A stretch of 64,000 nucleotides of DNA from an uncultured Fibrobacterota bacterium (lineage in GTDB: Bacteria > Fibrobacterota > Fibrobacteria > Fibrobacterales > Fibrobacteraceae): positions 1 through 64,000 of the forward strand of contig CAIRAY010000183.1 of assembly GCA_903876665.1 (NCBI GenBank), written 5' to 3'. Positions 52,424 to 60,657 of this stretch are shown here, piece by piece. The translations under genes and the position numbers were made by a program. The notes under the pieces were generated by a model. The model made no database searches. It was not told the origin of the DNA and worked only from the letters and a program-made list of their open reading frames with translations. Position 1 is the first letter of the stretch. Each line of letters starts with the position of its first letter.

Positions 52424-53350
52424 ATGGGTAAGCCACATACGACTTTGGGAATTGAGATAGGCGAAACTTCGCTTAAACTCGCACTCTTTGATACCAAGCT
52501 GAATAAGGTGATTCGGCTTGGTGTCGTAGATGTAGCCTCTCATCCCTTGCGCGAAGTTGACCTCCTCGAAAAGGTGATTCTACAATGGGCCGAGTACGCT
52601 CCAGGGCTTGATGCCTCAGCGATTACGCTCTCACTTCCCGCTCGTCTCTGTGTCGTTCGCCAAGTCGAAATTCCTACCGGAATCCCCAATGTCAAAGAAT
52701 ATGTGGAATGGGAATTTTCTAGTGCGACCAATTCTCCTTCCTCTGAATATTACCTGGATTACCAGGTTGCGGAAACCAGCAAAAAGCAAAATGCCGTGGC
52801 AACCGTCGGAGCAATCCGTCGCATTTGGCTCGATTCCTTGCGCAAGGGTTTTCAACGCAAGGACTTGATTCCGGGCGTGGTCGAAGTGGATGCTTTTTCC
52901 CTTCTCAACCTGGTTGAAGCCGGGATTCCCGAGGCAAAGACCAAAGTTTCCTGCGTAGTCAAAGTGGACCGCTCGGGTGTCATCGTGCTTTGGGGCCAGG
53001 CGGGGGCGCTTCGCACCATCCGCTGGGTCAGCGTGGGCTCCTTGTCCACCATGAGTCGAATCGACGCATTCCAATCTTTGGCTAAAGACCTCACCGACGA
53101 GCTCCACCAAGGGTTCTCGCTGGTTGGAGTCGAGGACGCCAAGGGACAAATTGTGTATTTATGTGGTGATTTGTCCGTTGAAGATGATTTTGTTAAAGCA
53201 CTGCGCGATTCAAGCCCTGACTTTCTTTATCATCTATTGGACTCTTTCAGCAAAATCCTCCTGGATTCGGAAGGTGCATCCTCGAGCAAGGCTCCTCTAT
53301 GCGCCACGGCTATTGGTGCCGCTTTGCGTTTCCGTGAGGACCGCAAATGA
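52424..53350 (+). CDS. Second PilM-like actin-fold protein
   Basis: A 308-aa protein. The start TTLGIEIGETSLKLALFD has the actin-fold phosphate-1 pattern of PilM. EVDAFSLLNLVEAG parallels EVDAFAAVNIFLL of the pilM at 36036, and a C-terminal ATAIGAALRF closes it. It is diverged: a degenerate phosphate-2 region replaces the clear LVGGGAG motif. The next gene begins with the INLL motif that binds PilM, so the pair forms a second alignment module. It overlaps that gene by 4 nt. Confidence 0.8.
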   Translation: MGKPHTTLGIEIGETSLKLALFDTKLNKVIRLGVVDVASHPLREVDLLEKVILQWAEYAPGLDASAITLSLPARLCVVRQVEIPTGIPNVKEYVEWEFSSATNSPSSEYYLDYQVAETSKKQNAVATVGAIRRIWLDSLRKGFQRKDLIPGVVEVDAFSLLNLVEAGIPEAKTKVSCVVKVDRSGVIVLWGQAGALRTIRWVSVGSLSTMSRIDAFQSLAKDLTDELHQGFSLVGVEDAKGQIVYLCGDLSVEDDFVKALRDSSPDFLYHLLDSFSKILLDSEGASSSKAPLCATAIGAALRFREDRK

Positions 53351-54339
53351 TCCAGATCAACTTGCTCCACGATGCTCCTGTTTTTCTGGGGGCACTACCC
53401 CGGGTTGAAGAAGTCAAGCGCCATCGCTCTCCTGCCAAAGCCCTGCTGGGGGTTTTCCTGGGTCTGTTGTTAATTCTTGGTGGTGGCGTTGGTTATGTTC
53501 TTTTTGCGGGTTTGCCCGCTTCTGTTGCTCCTTTCGTTCCTCCAACTGTCGTGGCTTTGCTTGGATTGAGCTTGCCTGAGACCTCTACCGGCACTGCGCC
53601 CGGGGTGGTTCCTGAATCCGGCTCTGCCGTGGCTGTTACTCCCGACGTCAAGCCTGCGGTCCCCGGTAACGACGCTGTGGAAGAAGTCGTTAAGACCATG
53701 CGCCCCGACCTGTTCTACATGAAGGAGCGCAAGGAATATCGCGAACTCCTTCCTTCTGAAAAAATTCTCCATCAGAAGCAGATTATCGCCCAGGCCTTCT
53801 CGTTGTTCCGGTCCATCACCCCCTCGACATTCGGTTACAGCGACTTGGTTTTCAAGAATCCGGATTACTTCTATGTCCGTGGTGTTGCCTCGGATGCCAA
53901 GTCCCGTAGCGTATTCTTGGATTCCTTGCGCACCCACTCCAACGAATTCACCGTCCTGCCCCAGCCAGACGGCAATCGCTCCTTGGAGTTTACCTCCTAC
54001 GGTCGCCTGCAGATCACCGGTGGTCCTAGCGGAGAACGGCTTGCGCTCCTGACTCCATCCCAGGTTGTTGCCGAAGTGACCTCACTGAACGAGCTCGCAC
54101 AAAAGAATCAAGTCCGTCTAAAGGGCCTCGACAATCCTCAGGTGACTTCGCATGGCTTGTACCGTAGAATCCTTTACCATGCGCAGACTTCCGCCGATTT
54201 CCCCTCCCTGCAGCAGTTCACCGAAGCCTTCCGCACAAGCAACCTCCGCATCGGAATTCTTCAGGTGTCCATTCGTCCCGCATCGGACGAAGGCCCCGCC
54301 GCCACATTCGACTTTATTGTCTACACGACTCCGCAATAA
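53347..54339 (+). CDS. PilN-like (possibly PilN-PilO fused) membrane protein
   Basis: A 330-aa protein. It begins IQINLLHDAP, the conserved PilM-binding start of PilN proteins. A TM helix follows (LGVFLGLLLILGGGVGYVLF), then a Pro/Val-rich linker (about 75-115) and a periplasmic region of about 215 residues with two alpha/beta-like segments. The size equals PilN plus PilO minus one anchor, and no separate PilO follows. The fusion idea is inference. No secretin or PilP gene follows; rsmD comes next. Confidence 0.68.
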   Translation: MIQINLLHDAPVFLGALPRVEEVKRHRSPAKALLGVFLGLLLILGGGVGYVLFAGLPASVAPFVPPTVVALLGLSLPETSTGTAPGVVPESGSAVAVTPDVKPAVPGNDAVEEVVKTMRPDLFYMKERKEYRELLPSEKILHQKQIIAQAFSLFRSITPSTFGYSDLVFKNPDYFYVRGVASDAKSRSVFLDSLRTHSNEFTVLPQPDGNRSLEFTSYGRLQITGGPSGERLALLTPSQVVAEVTSLNELAQKNQVRLKGLDNPQVTSHGLYRRILYHAQTSADFPSLQQFTEAFRTSNLRIGILQVSIRPASDEGPAATFDFIVYTTPQ

Positions 54340-54359
54340 TTCGGAATGCAACTTAGGCC

Positions 54360-54887
54360 ATGGCGATTCGTTTAACTGGTGGTGACCTGGGTGGTCGGTT
54401 TATCCAAGCCCCTGAAGGTCGTTTGACCCGGCCCACCTCCGCAATATCCCGTCAAGCCCTGTGCAATATTCTCATATCCTCTATCGATGGGGCCCGCGTG
54501 CTCGATTTGTATGCGGGGTGCGGGGTGGTTTCTTTTGAGTTGCTGAGCCGGGGCGCCAGTGCCGCCCTTCAGGTCGAGCTCGCTCGTCCGGTGGTGCAAT
54601 TGCTCCAGCGCAACGCCAAAGACCTGGGGATTAGTGCAAAATGCCAGGTTCTGCAGCAGGATGTGGCCAAGCTGACCCTGTCCGAGGGGACTCCCTACGG
54701 GCAATTTGATGTCATCTATGCCGATCCGCCCTTCACCGAGGCCTATCCCGACTTGCGCGGATTCCTCAAATGGCTGAACCCGGACGGTGTCGCCGTCTTT
54801 GAGATGCCCACGCGAAAACTGCCCGATTGGGCAAGCGAAGCTCGCGACTTGCGCAAATACGGCGAGTCCACTCTCGCTTTTTTCTAA
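54360..54887 (+). CDS. rsmD: 16S rRNA (guanine(966)-N(2))-methyltransferase RsmD family
   Basis: A 175-aa SAM-dependent methyltransferase. It has the RPTSAISRQALCNIL segment (the usual RPTxxRVREALFNIL), SAM motif VLDLYAGCGVVSFELLSRGA and catalytic DPPF in VIYADPPFTEAY. Next to coaD, its classical neighbour. It is somewhat shorter than the E. coli protein. Confidence 0.92.
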   Translation: MAIRLTGGDLGGRFIQAPEGRLTRPTSAISRQALCNILISSIDGARVLDLYAGCGVVSFELLSRGASAALQVELARPVVQLLQRNAKDLGISAKCQVLQQDVAKLTLSEGTPYGQFDVIYADPPFTEAYPDLRGFLKWLNPDGVAVFEMPTRKLPDWASEARDLRKYGESTLAFF

Positions 54888-54896
54888 GTTCTGTGC

Positions 54897-55370
54897 ATGG
54901 AATCCGCAGTATTTTCTGGATCGTTTGACCCCTTCACTTTGGGGCACCTGGACCTTGTGACCCGCGCGTTGCGCGTGTTTTCTGAGGTGACGGTTCTGGT
55001 TGCCCACAATCCGGAGAAGAAGGGGTTTCTGCCCTTTGCTGAACGCCTCGAGATTGTGCGACTTTCTGTGCAAGGAATTCCCTGTGTGCAGGTGGACTCC
55101 TGGGAAGGTCTTACCGTTGAATATATGAAGACTCATCAAATCCGTAATCTGTTGCGTGGCCTACGGGGGCCCCTGGATTTTACCGTGGAGCAGTCTCTCG
55201 AATGGGCCAATAAACGCCTGTACCCAGACTGCGAGACCTTTTATTTGCGCTCCTCACCCCAATTTGAAAATGTAAGCTCGACCTTGGTACGGGAATTTAT
55301 CCGCCATGGGGCCGATCTAACCGGAATGGTTGCTGCGCCAGCCATACCAAGGCTTGTGCGCTCATGCTAG
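54897..55370 (+). CDS. coaD: Pantetheine-phosphate adenylyltransferase
   Basis: Penultimate step of coenzyme A synthesis, 157 aa. The nucleotidyltransferase motif is FSGSFDPFTLGHLDLVTRAL (about 6-25), followed by RGLRGPLDFTVEQSLEWAN and VSSTLVREFIRHGADL. The 9-nt spacing after rsmD and 7-nt overlap with the rhomboid gene indicate one transcript. Confidence 0.96.
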   Translation: MESAVFSGSFDPFTLGHLDLVTRALRVFSEVTVLVAHNPEKKGFLPFAERLEIVRLSVQGIPCVQVDSWEGLTVEYMKTHQIRNLLRGLRGPLDFTVEQSLEWANKRLYPDCETFYLRSSPQFENVSSTLVREFIRHGADLTGMVAAPAIPRLVRSC

Positions 55371-56182
55371 GGCTTGTCCCTTTTCGTTTGTTGCCCAAGT
55401 CGGTGCGTGTTCTGCTCCTACTCAATTTGGGTGTATTCATTCCCAGCGTGCTTTTTTCCTTGTTCCGCGCCGAGGGACTCATCCATTGGGTCGATGCGCT
55501 GATGTTGATTCCAAGCCAGTATTACCAGCCCTGGCGCTTTATTACCTATGCATTTGTGCATACCGCCCCGCTGCATTTTCTCTTCAATATGCTCATGCTT
55601 TGGATGTTCGGAGACGAGGTGGCCCAGTGGCTCGGCAACCGCACTTTTACTGCGCTGTACTTGGTTTCTGCTGTGTTCGCGGGCTTGCTCAGTCTCCCCT
55701 TTTATGCCGGTAGCATCGTTCCTGTGCATATTCTGGGGGCATCGGGTGCCCTGTTTGGAGTCATGGTGGCTTATGGCTGGTTGTTCCCGGACCGGCGCAT
55801 GTTGCTGTTTCTTATATTCCCCGTGAGCTCCCGGGTCGCGGTCGGAATCTTTGTACTGATCGACCTTTTCATGTCGCGCACAAACGATGGCATCGCCCAC
55901 TTTACCCATTTGGGTGGAGTTGTTGCGGGCCTAGTCTTTATGGCTTTTTACACCAAACTCATTCCCCTTCCGGGCGCGCGCCTGCTGTGGAACATGCGCA
56001 AGCGCAAATACATGGCCCAGACCAAATCCCTCCAAGGCGAAGTGGGCTATCTGGACGAACAAAAGCAATTGGATTCGGTTCTGGCAAAAATTTCGCGTAG
56101 TGGCATGGGCTCCCTGACGCAGGGCGAGATTTCGTTCTTGCAGGCTGCGAGCGAGAAGAACCGGGCCCGGCGTGGCTCATAA
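55364..56182 (+). CDS. Rhomboid family intramembrane serine protease
   Basis: A 272-aa polytopic protein. FVHTAPLHFLFNMLMLWMFG (about 65-84) is the L1/TM2 rhomboid motif. The catalytic serine is in GASGALFG (about 125-132) and the catalytic histidine in FTHLGGVVAGLVF. A cytoplasmic tail of about 65 residues ends with a small helical module (LDSVLAKISRSGMGSLTQGE), common in FCB-group rhomboids. Substrate unknown. Its stop codon abuts the target duplication of repeat copy B. Confidence 0.9.
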   Translation: MLGLVPFRLLPKSVRVLLLLNLGVFIPSVLFSLFRAEGLIHWVDALMLIPSQYYQPWRFITYAFVHTAPLHFLFNMLMLWMFGDEVAQWLGNRTFTALYLVSAVFAGLLSLPFYAGSIVPVHILGASGALFGVMVAYGWLFPDRRMLLFLIFPVSSRVAVGIFVLIDLFMSRTNDGIAHFTHLGGVVAGLVFMAFYTKLIPLPGARLLWNMRKRKYMAQTKSLQGEVGYLDEQKQLDSVLAKISRSGMGSLTQGEISFLQAASEKNRARRGS

Positions 56183-56189
56183 AAAACTT

Positions 56190-56382
56190 GGGAATTACTC
56201 GTTTGACTCCACCTCCAATAAATTTTGAGTTGCAGCAGAACTTGGTGTACCCGACAGTGCTTAAAAGCACTGCAGGTAACCTCCACATTCTGCTGACAGC
56301 CGGTTTTGGGAGGTGGGCAAACTCGCAATTCCTGGGAATAATGCGAATTACAATACTGGGTGGAGTTAACCAGGTAATTCCC
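56190..56382 (+). repeat. 193-bp inverted-repeat element, copy B, with 8-bp target duplication
   Basis: The ends are inverted repeats: GGGAATTACTCGTTTGACTC at the left and GAGTTAACCAGGTAATTCCC at the right. The element is flanked on both sides by AAAAACTT (56182-56189 and 56383-56390), an 8-bp target-site duplication. Internal palindromes include CACCTCC/GGAGGTG, CAGCAGAA/TTCTGCTG and the apex CAGTGCTT-AA-AAGCACTG (56255-56272). There is no transposase, so it behaves like a MITE. It sits between the rhomboid and PfkB genes. Copies A (28977-29169) and C (61587-61639) are relatives. Confidence 0.9.
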
Positions 56383-56412
56383 AAAAACTTACTATAAACG
56401 ATTAGGATGGTT

Positions 56413-57381
56413 ATGAAAAAAGTTATTGGAATTGGTGCGGCACTGGTGGATTTGTTGGTGGAAACAAACGACGCATGGGTGCTCGCCCAAGGTGAAGGCA
56501 AGGGTGGCATGACCTTGGTGGATTGGCCCCGCATGGACCGCATGCTTGCGACCATTACCCAGAGCGAAACCGTCCCGGGCGGATCTGCCTGCAACACCAT
56601 CCGGGGCTTGAGCCGTCTAGGTGGTCCCTCCGCATTTCTAAGCAAAGTCGGTCAGGATTCCTTGGGAAAACTTTTCCAGGAAAGCCTGAAATCCAGCGGG
56701 GTCGAATCCCGCTTGCTCGAAGGGGAAACCCCCACCGGGTGCGTTCTTTCTGCCGTCACCCCCGATGCCCAAAGGTCCATGTACACCTTTTTGGGCGCCT
56801 CCTCCGAAGTGGTGCCCACCGACATTACTCCCGCCACTTTTGCGGGTATCGATATGCTCTACATTGAGGGCTACCTTGCATACAACGCGCCGTGGTTCAC
56901 CGCGGTTATTGCCGAAGCCCGTCGCCTGAATATCCCGGTGGCTCTTGATTTTGGCGCATTCAATGTGGTAGAGCATTGCCGTTCCGTCCTCGATGGCGTT
57001 TTTGCTGTGGCTCCCCTGGAAGTGCTGGTCGCCAACGAAGACGAGGCCAAGGCCTACACCGGCCTCGAAGGCGAGGAGGCCCTCAAAAAGATGATGCCCC
57101 TGGCCAAAGTTGCCGTGGTGAAACTGGGAAAAGAAGGTGCATTGCTCGCCCGTGATGGCAAGATCGTGCGCGTGCCCGCATTCGTCGTCAAGGCAGTGGA
57201 TACCACGGGTGCTGGTGATCTCTGGGCAGCAGGCTTCCTGTATGCCTACCTGGAAGGCCGTAGCCTCGAAGGTTGCGGAATGCTCGCATCACGCGTGGCT
57301 TCCGAAGTGGTGCAAGTGATGGGCCCCATGATCCCCGATGTAGGCTGGGAGCGGATTCTGGCTTCGGCGGAATACGTATAA
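56413..57381 (+). CDS. PfkB-family kinase, adenosine kinase-like
   Basis: A 322-aa ribokinase-fold protein. It has the N-terminal VIGIGAALVDLLV, substrate motif PGGSACNTIRGLSRLGG (about 58-74), VGQDSLGKLF and the PfkB signature 2 VDTTGAGDLWAAGFLYAYLE with its catalytic Asp. The overall pattern resembles adenosine kinase-like members, but sugar specificity cannot be fixed from motifs. ATG 56413 is preferred because AGGATGG is correctly spaced; ATG 56407 is too close. Repeat copy B ends 30 nt upstream and may contribute promoter sequence. Confidence 0.88.
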   Translation: MKKVIGIGAALVDLLVETNDAWVLAQGEGKGGMTLVDWPRMDRMLATITQSETVPGGSACNTIRGLSRLGGPSAFLSKVGQDSLGKLFQESLKSSGVESRLLEGETPTGCVLSAVTPDAQRSMYTFLGASSEVVPTDITPATFAGIDMLYIEGYLAYNAPWFTAVIAEARRLNIPVALDFGAFNVVEHCRSVLDGVFAVAPLEVLVANEDEAKAYTGLEGEEALKKMMPLAKVAVVKLGKEGALLARDGKIVRVPAFVVKAVDTTGAGDLWAAGFLYAYLEGRSLEGCGMLASRVASEVVQVMGPMIPDVGWERILASAEYV

Positions 57382-57399
57382 AACATTCATTTGCGGATA

Positions 57400-57720
57400 A
57401 TGAACAAAATGAATCAAATTTCTATTGTTGACCGGGATTCGGCTATCGCAGCCATTGAAAAGCTCGGAGAAGACGACCTTCGCTTTCTGAATCGCTTAAT
57501 TGTGCAGCGAATTGGTCACCTGGTGCATCAAAAAAGAGCAATGGCGATGGGTCAGTTCTATGTTGGTGACAGCGTGCGATTCAAATCGGACCTAGGTGAG
57601 GAACAATTCGGAATTGTGATTCGGGTTAATCAAAAAACATTGAGCATCAATACCAACAAGGATGGATCGAAAGGGTATTGGAAAGTGAGCCCCGTGTTTG
57701 TGGAGCTGGTTCAGCGCTAG
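57400..57720 (+). CDS. Small protein with a KOW-like segment, unknown function
   Basis: A 106-aa protein. A helical N-terminal half (IAAIEKLGEDDLRFLNRLIV) is followed by a beta-rich half, VGDSVRFKSDLGEEQFGIVI, then RVNQKTLSINT and YWKVSPVFVEL. This resembles KOW/SH3-like RNA- or protein-binding modules. The start could also be ATG 57409. It lies 18 nt after the kinase gene on the same strand. No named family. Confidence 0.55.
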   Translation: MNKMNQISIVDRDSAIAAIEKLGEDDLRFLNRLIVQRIGHLVHQKRAMAMGQFYVGDSVRFKSDLGEEQFGIVIRVNQKTLSINTNKDGSKGYWKVSPVFVELVQR

Positions 57721-58029
57721 GGTGACAGGGAATCCTGTATTGCTTTGATTCCTCGTAGACTTTCATTGCTGAATTTCTTTACCGGTTTTGCGCATTTGCG
57801 CATACTTATCCCCCCAAAAAATCCAGGAGCCCCGCATGACCTGCCGTGCCTTGTATTGTCTATTGATTATATGCGCAGGCCTGCCCTTTGCGCAGAAACT
57901 CCCCAACATTGCCATATCGCTATTTGTGGGCTCGGGCAACCATTCCCTTGGAAATGCCCCTCAGAGGGCTGTTCCACTCATCACTCAGGAACTCATAACT
58001 CATCACTTTCCATTTCCTATATTCCCCAC
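57721..58029. other. 309-bp gap holding a secreted-gene remnant and short repeats
   Basis: This non-coding stretch holds ACAGGGAATCCTGT near its start, the remnant described at 57836, and ACTCATCACT-type words repeated just before the AAA gene (57975-58012). No clear promoter or terminator was seen. It looks like a junction between core genes and an accessory insertion. Confidence 0.5.
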
Positions 58030-58084
58030 ATGGCCGCGATCAAAAAGTACCCCATTGGCATTCAGACCTTCTCGGAACTTGTGA
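57836..58084 (+). pseudogene. Remnant 5' end of a secreted-protein gene
   Basis: ATG 57836 has an ideal AGGAG 8 nt upstream and encodes MTCRALYCLLIICAGLPFA, a good signal peptide followed by QKLPN. After about 20 more residues the frame loses protein-like composition and runs into the start of the AAA gene. The intact translation signals and signal peptide without a mature domain suggest a gene truncated by insertion of the downstream cassette. Confidence 0.45.
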
Positions 58085-59589
58085 CCGAGGGTTATTACTA
58101 CGTCGACAAAACCCCCTGGGTGCACAAAATGGCCACCGAGGGCAAGTTTTACTTCTTGTCGCGCCCTCGGCGCTTTGGCAAAAGCCTGTTTCTTGACACG
58201 CTTCGCCAAGCATTTTTAGGCAAGCAAGAGTATTTCAAAGGCTTGTTCTTGGAGAACAACTGGGACTGGAGCGTCAAATACCCTGTGCTGAAAATGAGCT
58301 GGGGTGCGGGGGTGCTCAAGAGTCCTACCGATTTGCAAGAAAAGTTCAGCTACCAGCTTCAAATCTGGTCTGAAGAATGTGGGTTGCAATTATCGGGTAT
58401 TGCTCAGCGCGATCAGTTTTTAGACGCCATCCGCAAGCTCCACGCCCGCACCGGCCAAAAAGTCGTCATCCTTATCGACGAGTACGACAAGCCCATTCTT
58501 GACAATATCACCAAGCCCGACGTGGCCTTGGCCATGCGCGATGAGCTGAAGAACCTGTATTCCGTAGTCAAGGATGCCGACGAATTTATCAAACTGGCGT
58601 TCATCACAGGCGTGAGTAAATTCAGCAAGGTGAGTCTTTTTAGCGGACTCAATAATCTGAAGGATATTTCTCAAAGTCCGGGCTATGGTGCGATTTGCGG
58701 CTACACACAAAGCGACCTTGAAACTGTTTTTGCGCCATCCCTAGTGGGTGTTGACCTGGCCGAGGTCAAGCATTGGTACAACGGCTACCGCTTTGGCGAT
58801 GCCGAGGGCGTGTACAACCCCTTCGATGTGTTGTTGTACCTTGATAGTCGTGAGTTCAAAAACTACTGGTTTGAGTCTGCCACGCCGAGCTTTTTGATCG
58901 ACATGATGAACAAGAACCAGTTCCCTGCTCCCGACCTCGAGAACATCACCGCAGGTTCAGAAATATTGGGGAGCTTCGAGGTCGAAAAACTCTCTCTGAT
59001 CACTTTGCTATTCCAGGCAGGTTACTTGACCATCGACCAGCGCCTGAGCATGCCTGGTGGCGCAGAAAGCTATTCGCTAAAGTTCCCCAATTACGAGGTG
59101 AAACAAAGCCTCACAAGCTATTTACTTACTTACCTGGTGGATAGCATGGAGGTCAAGTTCGACCGGCAGATGGCTCTTTGGAAAGCGATCCAGAAAAACG
59201 ACTTTGATGGCCTCACCGAGGTCTTTCAGAGCTTCTTCGCAAGCATCCCCGAAGAATGGTACCGCAAGAACTACCTCGCCAATTACGAAGGCTATTACTC
59301 GAGCATCTTTTATTGCTACTTCACCGCGCTGGGCCTGGACGCCCGCCCCGAAGAGCGCACCAATCTTGGCCGCCTGGACATGTCGGTGCTCATGGAGCAC
59401 GCCATCTTTGTCTTTGAGTTCAAGGTCGTCGACCTCATCAAAGACCCAAGCCCCGCGCTGGCCCAGATTAAAGCCAAGAACTATCACCAAAAATACCGTG
59501 CCATGGGCAAGCCTATTTACCTGGTGGGCGTCGAGTTCAACGCCGCCGAGCGTAACATCGTTCGCGTGGAGTGGGAACAGGCGCAGTAA
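58030..59589 (+). CDS. AAA-ATPase-like / PD-(D/E)XK nuclease family protein
   Basis: A 519-aa protein. The N-terminal AAA-ATPase-like domain has YPIGIQTFSELVTEGYYYVD, the P-loop variant SRPRRFGKSLFL (about 44-55), Walker B VVILIDEYDKPIL and FITGVSKFSKVSLFS. The C-terminal PD-(D/E)XK_9 domain has NLGRLDMSVL and the ExK in FVFEFKV. These genes are multicopy in Bacteroidota, Spirochaetota and Fibrobacterota and their role is unknown. ATG 58030 is the start that gives the family N-terminus. Neighbouring remnants mark an accessory patch. Confidence 0.9.
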   Translation: MAAIKKYPIGIQTFSELVTEGYYYVDKTPWVHKMATEGKFYFLSRPRRFGKSLFLDTLRQAFLGKQEYFKGLFLENNWDWSVKYPVLKMSWGAGVLKSPTDLQEKFSYQLQIWSEECGLQLSGIAQRDQFLDAIRKLHARTGQKVVILIDEYDKPILDNITKPDVALAMRDELKNLYSVVKDADEFIKLAFITGVSKFSKVSLFSGLNNLKDISQSPGYGAICGYTQSDLETVFAPSLVGVDLAEVKHWYNGYRFGDAEGVYNPFDVLLYLDSREFKNYWFESATPSFLIDMMNKNQFPAPDLENITAGSEILGSFEVEKLSLITLLFQAGYLTIDQRLSMPGGAESYSLKFPNYEVKQSLTSYLLTYLVDSMEVKFDRQMALWKAIQKNDFDGLTEVFQSFFASIPEEWYRKNYLANYEGYYSSIFYCYFTALGLDARPEERTNLGRLDMSVLMEHAIFVFEFKVVDLIKDPSPALAQIKAKNYHQKYRAMGKPIYLVGVEFNAAERNIVRVEWEQAQ

Positions 59590-59664
59590 GGCAATTTTTT
59601 GGAAATTGCTTGGGAAATTTCACCCTGAAACACAAAATAGCCGGTTGTTTTGTGTCTTTCCATA

Positions 59665-60371
59665 ATGGAATCATGGTTTAAAAGAAGCTCCATAGAGGCT
59701 CTGGTCCGCTGGTTCCACAGCCCAAGCCCCAGGAAGCCTCTGATGTTTCGCGGTGCACGCCAAGTGGGAAAATCCACCCTTGTCCGTTTGCTTGCCCAGG
59801 AGCTCGGGGTCCCTTTGCACGAGATCAATCTGGAGCGACATACTCGCCTCAATCCAATTTTTGCATCACGCGATATCCAATTGATCCGGCAAGAACTCGA
59901 GTTTGCCATTGGCCACGAATCTCTCGATGATGGCATTCTTTTTTTGGATGAGATTCAGGCTACTCCTGCTGCACTCGCCGCACTTCGTGACTTCTATGAG
60001 CAAACATCCATCGCCGTCATTGCTGCCTTTTCCAGGAATATCTGGGTGCGATTGGCCAAAATCAACTGGCAAAATTCCTTGGCGCTTGGACCTGGGATTC
60101 AGCAATGCCCGTAAGTGCACACGAGCAGTACCTTTTTCACTTCCGCAATTTTCTCCTTGTGGGTGGTATGCCCGAAGCGGTGGAATCCTTGCACCAATTC
60201 GTAGCTCTCAAGTCATGTTCGCGGGCCCTGCGTTTCGATCTGAACACCCCATCACACACAACTGTCCGGAACAAGGCAATCATCTCTACCGGCACAAAAG
60301 ATATTGAGTACGAGCTTTTGAACCTGCCCCTCTACATGGCTGAGCAGGCCTTTCGGTTGCTCGAACCCTAG
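59665..60371 (+). pseudogene. Decayed AAA_14/DUF4143 ATPase gene
   Basis: The 5' part encodes an AAA_14 domain: P-loop FRGARQVGKSTLVRLLAQ and Walker B ILFLDEIQATPAAL. Frame 1 is lost near residue 135, after VIAAFSRNIW where VIAAGSLLE would be expected, and stops at 60114. The C-terminal end appears in another frame from 60105: FHFRNFLLVGGMPEAV and finally LPLYMAEQAFRLLEP. Most of the DUF4143 middle is missing, so at least one large deletion and a frameshift occurred. An ACACAAAA/TTTTGTGT hairpin (59630-59655) precedes it. Confidence 0.85.
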
Positions 60372-60646
60372 CGCAAAGCGAGCAACACAAAATACAGCGA
60401 GTTTCCGATGGCCCCAAATTGCAGGACGCTACAGGCCACCAGCGAAATATTCCATTGCTTCATATCCGTTGCAAGCACTCGGTATAGCACCAGGAATATG
60501 GTGCTGGCGGTGGCTCCGCCTAGGGCGATCCAAAGAATGGCGGTGCGGTCCATCCAGGGAATAAAAAACTGGTTGCTTGCCCAGAGCAGACCTTGCAAGC
60601 ATAAAGAAATCACCAAGGGAATGAAAAGAGAAAATGGATAGTTCAT
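60368..60646 (-). CDS. Small membrane protein, three predicted TM helices
   Basis: A 92-aa hydrophobic protein: FSLFIPLVISLCLQGLLW, AILWIALGGATASTIFLVLY and FGAIGNSLYFVLLAL. ATG 60646 has AAGGATA upstream and follows the radical SAM gene by 11 nt, so the two probably share a transcript. No family was recognised. Its stop codon overlaps the convergent pseudogene. Confidence 0.65.
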   Translation of the reverse strand: MNYPFSLFIPLVISLCLQGLLWASNQFFIPWMDRTAILWIALGGATASTIFLVLYRVLATDMKQWNISLVACSVLQFGAIGNSLYFVLLALR

Positions 60647-60657
60647 TTCGTATATCC

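Noticed and set aside
55330-55713. Alternative plus-strand frame overlapping the rhomboid gene start.
   Set aside because: It is an out-of-frame shadow of a gene with clear rhomboid motifs.
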